NCBI RefSeq assembly: GCF_019175285.1
Contig: NC_056527.1
Coordinates: forward strand, 107,624,135 to 107,688,134
DNA from: Sceloporus undulatus
Lineage: Eukaryota > Chordata > Lepidosauria > Squamata > Phrynosomatidae
Reading direction: 5' to 3'
DNA length: 64,000 nt
Of this stretch, positions 1 through 12,100 are shown in pieces (positions within the stretch are counted from its first letter, which is position 1; every line of letters starts with the position of its first letter). The notes beneath the pieces are model-generated. The model was not told the origin of the DNA and made no database searches. It saw only the letters and a list, made by a program, of their open reading frames with translations. Made by a program: the position numbers and the translations under genes.

Positions 1-1149
1 ATTTCTTTGCACCAGTTTTGTCTCTATAATATGTTGTCTTTTTTGCTCTTTCGTGTAAGTGTGTAGCCTGAACTATTCTGGTGTACTAAGCTAAAGCCAT
101 CTCATATTGTACCAACACAAGTGTATCTCAAACAGATTAACAAATCTGGACATTTTTTTTCTTTATGCCTCAACACCTCTGGGAACACAATGAGCTGTTA
201 GGTCACAAAGTGGGGCGAAGGGAGCGATTTCCATCTTTTGTCCTGACAGACTTGAACTTGAGACCATTTGCTCCTCAGAGCATAGAGGAGAAGAAAGCTT
301 TGGTTGTACTTTTCCTGGGCTGCATTTCTGTGATACCAAGAGCAGTTCCAGCCCCTGCACCCATTCCTTTGTCATAATCTGGCATATCTGATGCATTGTG
401 CACATGAGATAAACAGAGTAATCACCCTTCACAAACTTCCACATCATTCTAATGTCAACCCTAAACCAAATTTCTAATAGAGACAGCTCTCACGTTGCTA
501 TTTCCATGCTGGTAGAATTCAAAGACATAGCGATGTTAGTCTGGCAAATCAGCATGCAAAGGGATCTTGTAGCACTTTGGTGACTAATTGAAAGAAAGAA
601 GCTGGTAGCATGAGCTTTTGTAGACTTGAGCCTACTTCCTACTGATAATTCAGGCCTACTAGCCATCCTTGTTGCCTACTGCCATGGAAAGACACCTGCC
701 GGAGGAGAGAGAGGATAGACAGCAAACCTTGGGATGCAGGATAGTGTCCTGAGGGTCGGAGAATAATAGGGGGAGTAAAAAGAGGCTTGTGGGGAGTAGC
801 ACTGTGAGTAAAGATGTGGGGAGATCAGAGAAGCGGTCTTGGATGTGACATCACATGTGGCTGTATTGGCATAAATTAGTAGGTATATATGAGTATGTGG
901 AGGGCAGTATAAGGGTGATGGAACAGCAACTCAAAACAGCACAAAGATGCATACTGCTCCACCTGAAAACGTTGTGTTTCCAGTGAAGTAGCTCCAAGAA
1001 AGATAAGTGGGTCTTACTTCCAAGTTTGCACAGAACTACAGCCCAGGGAGACTTCGTTATGAAGTAAAAACAACTTGAATTGTTTGGCTACAACAGCTTT
1101 AAACTTCAGCCCCTCAGATCTACTAAGATGATTCTGCTCATATTCAGAC

Positions 1150-1385
1150 TACTAGGTCCATGGTGGACAACCAGCAGTATTGTGGTTTCAGACCAGTGTT
1201 TGAATCCTGGCTGCTCAGCCTAGAAAACCCACTGGGTGACCTTGGGCAAGTCACACTTTCTCAGCCTTAGATTAAGGTAATGGCAAACTTCCTCTGAACA
1301 AATACTGTCAACAAATAAATATTGTTCCTTTTAGGGTGCTTAGAAATGGCTTAGAGGCACACACCACCAACAGCTCAGCCCTATC
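1150..1385 (+). mobile_element. tRNA-derived SINE (Sauria type, Bov-B tail), old copy
   Basis: Shows the SINE body order seen elsewhere in the window: B-box-like TTTGAATCC, ACCCACTGGGTGACCTTGGG, CAAGTCACACTTTCTCAGCC, GGCAAACTTCCTCTGAACAA, and a tail GAGGCACACACCACCAAC. Diverged. Confidence 0.8.
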
Positions 1386-1392
1386 CATGCCT

Positions 1393-1510
1393 TGTCATCG
1401 TGTGCCTTCAATTTCTGACTTATGGCGACTGTAAGATGAACTTATCACAGGGTTTTCTTGGCAAGTTTTGTTCAAAAGGAGCTTGTCTTTGCCTTTCTCT
1501 TGAGCCACAG
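1393..1510 (-). mobile_element. tRNA-derived SINE, 3' fragment
   Basis: Reverse-complement of the same SINE tail: GTGTGCCTTCAATTTCTGAC, TTATGGCGAC, GGGTTTTCTTGGCAAG. Next to an opposite-orientation copy. Confidence 0.75.
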
Positions 1511-2134
1511 TGACTTTGTTCTGCTGCTTAGTAAAGCCACTATCTTCTAATTATGACAGTAACTAAAAAGTTTACAGTTACACTGCACAAGAAATGAATG
1601 CCTTGTTAGGTTAAAATAATCACTTACGGCTTAGCTACAAGCAGCGCTTTGACAATGTCCTTTTTGGGAGACCTACAACACCCAGAATACCCCAGATAAT
1701 ACAGACGGCATTCTGGGGATTAATAGTCCAAGGAGAAAAAAGGAACTTTCTTGGTCCTGGTTACAAGTAACTTGTTGCTACCATGTGCTGTGTGTTCCTT
1801 TCCCTCAATCCAAACTACTCACACACCCAATAGCCTTATACAAACAAAACTAAGACCAAACAAGGCTTTATCACCCCAGATGAGGCTCATTTAGTTCAAA
1901 GAAGCACACTGCACACTATGATGGTCTCGATCGGGGTAGAAAAATAATGCCCTCCAGATGTTATTTGACATTCATTCCTATCACCACTCACCACTGGTTA
2001 AGGTTGCAGTTTAAGACCCAAAGGACTCCAGACTGCCCAGCCTTAGTCTAACCGAAGGAGCAACTGTCATCTGAGACTAGCCCTGCCTACCTCCCACAAA
2101 AGCAAACCCAGGAGAGGGGGCAAAGCCTTTGGGT

Positions 2135-4305
2135 ACCATAGAAGAATTTCCATTTATTTCAATTCATTAAGAGTGTTTTCCTGATGCATACCAGAGTGGG
2201 TTGAGGATCAGAATGGCAGGGGAGGGAGAGAGACAGAGCCAACAGGAGTGTCACACACAGCCAAGATCACTCTGCCTGGCCCCAGCCAACAACACAATGA
2301 TTCTTCAAATATACGTGGTGTGGGGAGTCAAATTATCCCCTGGCATGATTGTTTTTTTTTGGGGGGGGGAGAAGAGAAGAGGGGCAGGGAGAAGTAGGAA
2401 ACACAACTGCAACATTTTTTTCCAGGAATAGAGGGGAAGGGAACAAAGGTTTTAGCAGACTGACCCAGGTACTAATGAGTGCCCCCTGTAGCATTAAACA
2501 GGAACTGACAATCACAGCAGCAACACATACACACACGCTCATACACACATACACACAAACAGCCTTTGACCCATCCCCACTTCTCCATAAGTGGCTTCTG
2601 CAGGAGGTGGAAACACCCTCCCTTTGTTTAACCAGTCTACAGAATAAAGTTGAGGCTTCTCTGCTCTGTGCTGGTCAGACCAAGGCAGCAGGGCTCCATT
2701 TGATGCCATGCACAGCACTCCCGCGTGGCACATGGGAGCAGGCTGCAGCGTGGGGAGGAAAGGAAAGTCATGTGTGGAAAGCTGTGATGGTACAGGTTGT
2801 GTTAGTTCACACCCTGTGTGTTGAGTGCTGTCTGATGGCTTGAGGGTGTCTGTCTTCTCTATCCCAAACTTTTCAAGCAATGTGCATTGTTGGTGAGAGA
2901 AAGACAAAGGAGAAAGAAAGAGAAAGTGCATATACACACTGTGTCCTTTGCAGGGGCACTGATCACTTTTTCTACACTCCTCCTTCTGAGTCCTTCTTTG
3001 GACTTGCCATTGTTCACAGATGAGGAAAAGGAGGTCCTTTAAATCCACAGCCCTTGAAATCCACAAGGGCTTCTGCTCTCCCTGGATCTCCAAGTAAGAC
3101 ACAAGTTTCACCTTGTCAAGTTGTGCCTTTTGACAAAGTTTTGAGACTCACAGAATCCTTTAACAGTTTCCAGGTTCCCCCTTCACAGTAGGCTCTGTTG
3201 GCTGTTCCAAGGCTCTTCTCCCAAGTGTGCTGCATCAAAGGGACTCCATGCTGCTTACAAATGGTGGTCACTCTCTCTCTCTCTCAGCATTGGGAGTGGG
3301 CAAGGGGCCAGGTGTAGTCCTGACTCCCTTCTGGCCCCCCAGTAGCATGGTCCAGGTTTGCTTTTTAGCTCCAGCTTTGGTCTCTGACCTCAAAGTAGTG
3401 GTATTCCTCTTGGCCCCCAGGAATGGAGGAGACAAATATATTCCTGGTGTCTCGATCCATTTCCAGCTTAGCAAATGGCTGCACCGATCTCAACCATAAC
3501 CTACTTCACCCCCACCTCTGCCCTTCAGGCAGACAAAGGCTGGTCCCAGAGGTGGGAATGGGGTGGGAGGAAGATTGAATCGATTCGCCAAGATTTAATC
3601 AACATTTGGATGTTGGGATGAAGGGCTTAAAAAACAGAGATACCTTTAATTTAAAGGGCAGTGTGCCCTCCCTCCCCCACCCAAGAAAACTTCATTTGTA
3701 AGGGCTTAAAGAATGGCCTGTAGCTCTTTTTCATGGGCAGGGAAGAGATTTATGAGCCAAAGTGAGGGTGAGGCTAAAAATATTCCAAACTTGCCATTCC
3801 ATCCAAAATGGGATGGGTATTTACTATGGTAAGCATGGGAAAGGACATAAAATAACCCCCAAGATTTTGGAGAAGATTCCCCTGCTTTTCCTACCCACCC
3901 TTCTCCCATTCCCCAGTTTGGCTGCTGTTTCTTAGCGTCTCCCTTCTGGCATCCCCCCCAAACAAACTCAATGAGAATTAGTAGGGATTGCTACTGCTGG
4001 CGACTGCGCTAGAGTAGCCAAAACATACTCACCCAACTGCTTCAAAAAGCAGCAAGGGAGCAGTTTTATGCCTCACCCCCCCCCCCAAATAACTAAAAAG
4101 GGGAATGTCCCTCCTGCCCCTCTCATGGGAGTGGAGGAGCTTGTGATAAAGGACGCAAGTCTCTCCCCTTCCTTCCATCCCCCACATAGCCCAAGTTTGG
4201 CTGCCCCACTTTTGTGGGTGGAATTTGAGGGGCCCCCATTGCAAATTGGGAAAACAGGGCGAAGGGGTGGGGGTAGTGACCCAAGGGCTAGAAGGTTCCC
4301 ACTGA
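2135..4305 (-). other. EPN1: Probable 3' UTR of EPN1
   Basis: About 2.15 kb after the EPN1 stop with no recognised transposon, in contrast to the repeat-rich flanks, ending at the first canonical AATAAA on this strand. It holds a CA-type repeat at about 2524-2560 and homopurine and C runs. The unusual length and lack of repeats are the only support; ATTAAA hexamers near 3592 and 3644 could give shorter forms. Confidence 0.5.
2153..2158 (-). promoter_or_regulatory. Candidate polyadenylation signal AATAAA for EPN1
   Basis: TTTATT on the plus strand reads AATAAA on the minus strand, about 2.15 kb after the EPN1 stop. Cleavage would be near 2135. No closer AATAAA was seen on this strand in the 3' UTR. 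Confidence 0.5.
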
Positions 4306-4655
4306 TTATAGCAAGAAAGGGTTGGTGCTCCCCATGGTGGAAGCAGAGGTGCTGCTGGGGATCACGCCTGAAGGTGCCACACTCTGAGGGGCCATTCCCA
4401 TGGCAGGGAGCCCCATAGATGGAACAGCCCCCATGGTCTGAACCCCAACTATTGGGGAAACAGTGGCTAAGGGCATCCCAGGGGCCATGGGGGAGACTGA
4501 GACCATAGGAGCAGTGGCAGGAAAGGCAGGAGGTGCTGGCTGGGATAAAGGGAGAACTGGACTGACGCGGAGTTGGTTGAGCGAAAGCGGAGCAGCTGCT
4601 GTTGCCTGAAAGGGGTTTGTAGCTGAGGCAGATGGAGCAGGGGCTGAGGCTGAAC
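4306..4655 (-). CDS. EPN1: EPN1 last coding exon (NPF motifs and stop)
   Basis: Encodes [20 protein letters not shown] to GSTNPFLL, then TAA at 4308-4306. It has two NPF motifs, the second at the extreme C-terminus as in all epsins, and the [11 protein letters not shown] stretch related to human LTLNQLRLSPV. The middle is Met/Pro/Ala rich and longer than in the human protein. Acceptor TTTGCTGCAG. Confidence 0.94.
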
Positions 4656-5887
4656 CTGCAGCAAATGACAAAAGGGAAAAAAAGGGGGAGGGGTGGAAAG
4701 AAGAAGAAATGGGGGAGTTATAATCAACCCAAAAGACCTGGATCAAACACATCCCTTTGCAGGGTTTTGAAACACTGATATTGAAGACTACAAATCCTAG
4801 CATGTGAAAACAGCACGGCCACAGGACATCTGTGGACTCAAGATGCTGTAGTTCTAACAAGTAATGCTTACAAAGTCTGCCCTTTCCTTTTTACTTCCTA
4901 CAGACTGGCTCTATATACTTCTAGTTCAAAACCAAACAGGGAATTCCACCCTCTTCTCCTACTATTAAGTTATTGTTTCTTTTCTTTTCTTTTCATCCCG
5001 CCTTTCCCCCAAAGTGGGACCCAAGGCAGCTAACTGTGGCTTTTTAACTTGTCACGCTCAGTTTGATGAAGACTTTAGAAGCAAAGATTTCATTTGTGTT
5101 TTAGAAACATGAGCTAAGGGCAGAATAGGTCTCACAGAACTTGGCTTTCCAATGACTACCTCTGGTGCATTATTTCCAGTACAGTGAGGGTGAGACATCA
5201 GGCTGGTGGGATATACTCTTGGTCTTGTTTGATTTCTTATTCAGCCTGAGGTCCACTAATGTAGACCAGGTGCAAAAACACAGCTCAGGCAATGCTGTGC
5301 TAAGTGCTTCTAAGCACATAATCAGTCCAGGAATTTGTGAGTCGTCTCAGAACCAAGCTTCTAATTCCATCCAACATTTAAAAAATAAAAATAAAATCTA
5401 GTTTTCCCCACAAGCATTTTTCAGTAATCAATTTTTTGGGTGGTGATGTGAGGTATTGTAATTATTAGACAGGTAACCAAGAAGGTTGTTTTCTGCTCTG
5501 CCCTGTCTACAGTTCAAGAAAAGAAGAAATTTCCAAGTCCTGACTCAACATTAATAACCAACAAACCTGACAAAGTCAAGAATAGGCAAATTAAACTACT
5601 ATATATTCCAAGAGCATTCCCAGAGGTGAGCCCCTCTCTGACCCAGGAAGCCTCCTTTTAAACATCCATTAAGAAGCCAAGCCCTTCCTCCAGTCGATCT
5701 GCCTTGGTCCAGGCCTCGGAGGTGGAGAAGAACTGCTGGACCTGATCCCATTCCCCACCACCACTCCCCTCTCCTTTTGTGTCGTGTCTTCTTAGATTGT
5801 AAGCCTGAGGGCAGGGAACCGTCTAACTAAAAGATTGTATGTACAGCTCTGTGTAAATTTACAGCGCTTTATAAATAAAAGATGATG

Positions 5888-5923
<36 letters not shown>

Positions 5924-8900
5924 CTTGTGTAATGAAAGGTCTTGCACAAAACTAAGAAACCTTCCTCTAACAATGTCACTGAGGAAAATGGCTGAATCTG
6001 ACCTTTTTAAATTAGGCTAGTCTGATCTACAGTGCTTGTCGGTGGACTATTATTGCCATGAGACTGATACTTGGTGATCTTAACCCATGTAGGAATGCAT
6101 CCTTTGGAATGCATTTATCTGCCCAGAATTATTTATGTGCACTGTGCATTTATAACAGATTATAATGACTTCAGAATGAATTTATTGGAATGTAGCCATT
6201 GGACACTTACCGGCAGGTAGGAAGGGATTGGAGGCTTTCGTGCTGCTAGAAAGGGCAGTGGGTTTGCTGACCAATGAGTCCAGATCAACAAGGGCAGCAT
6301 TGGGACCCAGGAAGGACTCTGGAGTCTTACGTGTTGGCTTGGAGGTCTCTTGGAGTGATCCACTCATAGCTGCCATGTCAAAAGCATTGGGGCTGTCAGT
6401 GCCACTCCCAGGCCGGCAAATAGGCACCTCGCCGGCTAAGAGTGAGAGCTCACCTGGGAATGGAGAGGAGAGAGAGATAGGGAAGAGTGGTAAAAACTGG
6501 GAAGAAACACCCAGGAGAGCAGAGAATAGGAAGTGGGACCACAAGCACCAGTGTACACATGAGTGGCCAGCAGAGCAGTTTTGTTGCACATATTCTCGAG
6601 CAGAATTTGAAAATGTTACTTTTTTGGATTACAATGCCCAGACTCCCTCACCCAGCTTGCCAGGGGGTTCTGGGAACTGTAATCTCCCAAAGTAACTTTC
6701 CTATTCTCTGCTCCCAATACAGGCCACACAGAACTGCATGCACCAACACAAAAAATCTCCCAAAGACACCCCAAATCTCGTAGAAACCACCAAAAGTTTT
6801 CACTCTAGCATGCAAAACCTCGGGCAAACCCCAACATTTCAAAATAAAATAAAATAAAAAACCAGAAAAATGACAACAATTAGACATCTGCATCAAAATC
6901 TAAACAGGAATTATATTTGCCCATAGCCTGACAAACCCTAACAGGAATTGGCTGGTACCAAGGGCGAGGAGAGAGTCTAAGTAGCAGTGTGTGGAAATCT
7001 TCCAGGTCAACTGAATCTAAATGGTCCAGTGTGGAACAGTAAACCATAAGTTTGGATTAATCTGAGGATCAGTCCGGGACGTGCAGGCAGGTGAGAGGTG
7101 GACAGCCATGCAGAGGAAAGGGAGGAGCCAGAGGCAGGGAAGGCAAAAGAGCCATGCAGGAAGCAGGGCTCACCTGTGCTGCTCCCGGATTTGGGCAGCG
7201 ATGGGCGCAGGCTGTCGAAATCTGAGAATTCATCCCCGTCCCCAGGACCACCAAACTGCTCAAAGCCTCCGCCAGCTGGAGGGGGAAGGACAAGGCAGAA
7301 GGGGGAGGAAGGGGGCAGCTGGATTAAAAGGGAGTGAGGAAAGGCACCCATACCATGCTTATCCCCAACCACAGTTCTGATCTGGGATCCACTTCCCCCT
7401 TCACATCTGATCCACCAGGATACCACACCAAGGTTCCCAGCCTAATTCTGTCCTCTTGAATCTCTTTTCCTCTTTTTGTCCCCATAGTTCAGAGCTCCCC
7501 AGCCCACTCTTTAGCCTCACTTGCAGTGCCATTGGTACTGGGTTTGGAAGGGGAACCACTCCAGGGATCTGAAAATGTAGATGCTGGAGCCCAAGGATCA
7601 GGTGCTGGTTTCCCCTGGGATGCAGGAGCTGGAGTGGATGACCATGGGTCTGTGGATGGGGCTGTTGTTGTCCCAGCAGAAACCCCACCTGGGAAGAAAA
7701 GTTAGAGATGATTTTTTAAAACAGCAGAGAACACAGTCCATCTGCTAGCCAGCAGATTAGAATAAGAAGACTGCAAAATGTGTAAGAGCTACTTTTTGGA
7801 CTGAAATGGCTGACATGGGGCCCTATCACACTACACTGTTATAAAGTATTATTACACTTTAACTACCATCACAACATGGCAGTACGGCATCCTGGGATTT
7901 GCAATTTAGGGAGCACATTTAGAATTCTTAGTCAGCTTTTAGGCCTTGCTGAATGACAAACTTCAGAATTCTACAGAATGTTACCATGGCAGTTAATGTG
8001 GAATAATAGTGCTATTACAATGTAGTGCGATAGGATCCATGACCAATGGGAAGTGACCTCCATCTGGGCAGCCATTACCAGTTCTGTGCTAGGTTGATAA
8101 AGAATCTCACCTGGCTGATTAACACCTACTCACCTGTTTTCATGGCCAAAACCCATACTGGTGGGGGAATTCTGGGGGTTAGCTGTTAAAAATGGAACTT
8201 TTCTAAGCACTGGATAGCAGTCTGCATAGCCATAGCAAACCCAGGTAGAGAAGGGCAGCATTAAAGTTCTTTACAGCCAAAAATGGCAACAGCATAAATG
8301 GGCCTAATCAGTAGTGAGAAGCCACTTCTTTAAGAGGTTTAACAAAAAAGCAAGAAGGTGCCTTGACTGGCTACTCAGGGTGACTATTATGACTGATAAA
8401 GTTGTCCTGGCAGGTATATCACTGGCTCCTGAAATCAATTCAATTTGAGGTACTTCAGGGAATGAACCTGGGATTAAACCAGCAGGTATTTGGCAAGTTC
8501 TTGGACACTACTCCCAAATTCTGAAATGTCCTACACCAAAGGAGGCTAGGCTGGCTCCCTCCTCTGTTGTCCTTTTTCAGGTATCATTTTAAAAAATAAT
8601 TTCAACAAGCTTTTGTCAACTCTGGAAGCAGCTTGTTATCAACTGGATACTGTATTTTCCTCAATGATGTGTTAATTAAACCAGATTTCAATTGTTTCAG
8701 ATTGTGTCTTCAACTTAAATCTGTTTTGCTCTTTGATCCTGGAGATTACCACACTACATTCATAGTGCTGCTATTTCACTTTTACTGCTCTGGCTGCCTC
8801 CTGTTGCATTCTGGAGTTTGTAGTTTAGAAAGGCCTAAGAGCTCTCTGACAGAGAATTCTAAATACCTTTCTCTAAACTGTAAATCCCAGAATGCAACAG

Positions 8901-9101
8901 GAGGCAGTCAGAGCAGTAAAAGTGGAATAGCAGCACTAAAAGAGTGTAGTGCATTAATCTCCCTTGTTTTATTTTGCAATATTCACTATTTTAAGTCAGC
9001 CATGAGTCCTATTTGGGGGGGAAAGACAGCATATAAAACCAGAAAATAAAGAACAATAATAAACATGTTCCAATATTGACTTTTATTTGACAGTCCACCA
9101 A

Positions 9102-9145
<44 letters not shown>

Positions 9146-12100
9146 GCTTTTCACCAAACAGGGCCAGTATATGGCTAACTAAGAGAGCCACGAAGCATAT
9201 ATAGATAGATGAACTCAAAGATGATACAGGGCTTGATTTCAATTTATATTGTGCTTGTCCTCCATCATGGAACTCAAGGTGCCTTCCATTCAGGTCTGAA
9301 TGCGCTGGTTATGGCCATCTCTGATATGACAACAGAAAAAGAACTTCACTAAATCCTACAACAGGCATGAGGAACATGCGGCTCTCTAGATGTTTGTTGC
9401 TATTAAATGCCATCAAGGTGTCTGCTATCAACAGCCCTGTTCAGGTTTTGCGAACTCACAGCTGTGGGTTCTTTGATAGAGACTATCCACCTGTAATGCA
9501 CTTTTCCTACTGCCTTCTACTTTACCAAGTAAAGTGACTCATGACTCATTTTTTCTAATGAGTCATGTCTTCTCATGGGATGTCCAAAGTATGATAGCCT
9601 CAGTTTATTTCATTTTGGCTTCTAGAGAGAGTTCAAGCTTGATTTGCTCTAAGATCTGCTATTTGTCTTTTTTTAGTTATCCAGGGGATCTCCAGTACCA
9701 ATTTCAAACAAGCTGATTTTCTTCCTATCAGCTTCCTTCATTGCCCAGCTTTCACAAGCATACACAGAAATCAGAAATATGATGGGTTTAGTATTCAATG
9801 TTATATTTTGACACCTCAGGATCTTGTCTAGTTCCTTCATAGCTACCCTTCCAAGACGTAGTCTTCCTCTGGGTTCTTAAATGCTGTTTTCCTAGATGTT
9901 GCTGCATTACAGCTCCTAGCATTCCTCACTTAGCTAGCCAGGACTGATGTGAGTTGCAGACCAGCAAATTCTGGAAGGCCACTTCTTCCTCAGCCTTGCT
10001 CTACAAGAATTTGTATGTGGGGTAAAGAAGGAAGGAAACTTATTGAAGCCCAGTGGGTATCTGTTTAAAAAGTTAATAGTGCACCAGCACCAAGCATGGA
10101 CTTGTCATCCATGGTTTGAGCTTCCATGGACGGCAAACTCCAGATTTCTGAATGGGTGCATGCACGCACACGCATGCAGCAGTGCAAGCGGGAGTGTCCA
10201 TCCATTGAGAAGAATGGGACTTATGGTCCTGTTTTTTTGCCATTTGCAGCGGGATCTGGAACGGATCCCCTGCGGATAGCAAGGGCACACTGTACTATGA
10301 AAATGAATTATCCAGACTGCTCTGTTAATATTCCTTTCTTACCTTCAGGTTTCCAGGGGTCAGTGCTTGCAGTTGGGGGCCCTCCCCATGGGTCTGAAGG
10401 AGCTGCAGGAGGTGCCGTGGTGGTCCCCCATGGATCTCCTGTGGAGGCTGCTCCGGTAGTGGCTGGTCCCCATGGGTCAGTGGGAGCTGCGGATACAGCT
10501 GGGGCAGGACCACCCCAGGGGTCAGCTGGAGCAGGAGTGGCACCCCAGGGATCAGCAGTAGGTGGAGTGGTGAAGACATCAGTGAGATCCATCAGGGACG
10601 ACTGCAAGTAGATGGATGGGGAGAGAAAATCCATCATATTCCCACTGGATCCCTTCTTCACCTCTCTCATTGTGTGGTAATTAAGAGTGACAGATTAGAA
10701 TTGGGAGGAACAGAGATGTAAAATTTCTGTAGATTTTGATGTCATGGGGAAAAATTGGGTTTTTCTTCCTTTAAAATCCCCCTAACAACCTGAAGCAATA
10801 CAATATTGATAGCCTTTGCAGATTGAAAGACAGTGTGTTATTTTAGAAATATAAGGTTTGTGATGTACGTATAGTTTTGGCATAAAACTATCATGTTTAG
10901 TTTATTAAAAATAGATTATATTAAAAAAAATTAAACATGAATTTATTTTTTTAAAAAAATAAATATATTTTTACACATGAAACTCAGTCACCCAGTGAGT
11001 TTCATGGTTCATTAGATCTCCCAAGTCTACACTCTAACTATAGTATCACATGAGTCTTGCCATCTGGCACTGGCACCTCTGTAGATGGGAAGCTTGGTTT
11101 AACAGTCACAGCTGGCAGCCATAGATCACCGCCCACAGCCCATTTCATCCCAACTCACCTCCTCTTTAGTGGGCACAGTCTCCTTCTTGCTCTCCTCAAT
11201 GGCCATCTGGAGTCGTAGGTCATCCCCGCGCCGGATCCGCTCTTCCTGCAAGGGGGTCATGAGTGGGACAGAGGCATCAACAACTGGGAGGACAATACCT
11301 AATGGTTACTCACCTTCAGCAGAGGGAGGCAAAGGAGCAATCGATATGGCACAGTGGCAGCTAGGCCACTGGCCAGATGAGGTTTCAAGCAGCTGACACT
11401 ACTTTTCTGATCACTTTGTACATGAAACTTTAGCTTCCCTGGGATGCTCCAGAGAGTCAAGAGTGAGCCAAGTGTTGCTCTATCAGCCCATGTTAACAGT
11501 TTCCTGTCTCACTATAGCAGAACCCTGAAGCCCTCATGCCTTAAAACCTGTCAACCCACAGGTTGGTTCTTCACAAAATATAAAATCCCACCTGTACCTT
11601 GCCTTCATTTGCTCCATCCCATCCCATCCCATTCCATCCCAACACCCTGATTCCAACCCCTGGAAAATACTGATTTGACTAACGTATGTATGGCTTCTTG
11701 TTCTTGGATTTTCCGTTCCTCACTCAGCTGCCTGAATCTACTCAGACAAAGAACATTCAGAAGGCTTCCTTCCCTTATTTCTCCTGAATTTGAATCTGTT
11801 TACTATTATCCTTTCTCAACCTCAGATAAATCCTCTAGTCCTGTCCTGAAAGAAATTGAGAACCTTGCTCTGAGTTATGGTTTCCTCCTTCCGGCCAACA
11901 CACTCTCATTTTCCCCTCCACCTCTGCTCATTCCTCCTCTGCCACATCCCCTCACTTCCTCTGGAGATGTATGCAAGACTTCTCAGCAGGCCACGGCTTA
12001 GTCACAGCAGGCTCAGGACACATGGACCAACCTGTCCTACCTCCAGGCCTCCCTCGAGGGAAGGCATCTTGGGAAATCTTGATTGTACAGCGGACAATTA

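Larger units (their letters stand above)
1..2134. other. Sequence downstream of EPN1, no gene seen
   Basis: No exon or conserved protein was recognised. The recognisable content is one SINE in plus orientation and a SINE fragment in minus orientation at about 1150-1500, listed separately. The remainder is unassigned AT-rich vertebrate intergenic sequence. Confidence 0.6.

Noticed and set aside
2349-2843. 164-codon plus-strand open frame
   Set aside because: Low complexity at the start, no domain, and it overlaps the likely EPN1 3' UTR on the other strand.
7401-7688. 95-codon minus-strand frame ([11 protein letters not shown]...)
   Set aside because: Wrong frame over EPN1 exon 7; the frame fixed by neighbouring exons gives the DPW motifs.
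5884-9141. AAT-rich tracts as origins or regulatory arrays
   Set aside because: They are microsatellites, one of them the tail of an interspersed repeat.
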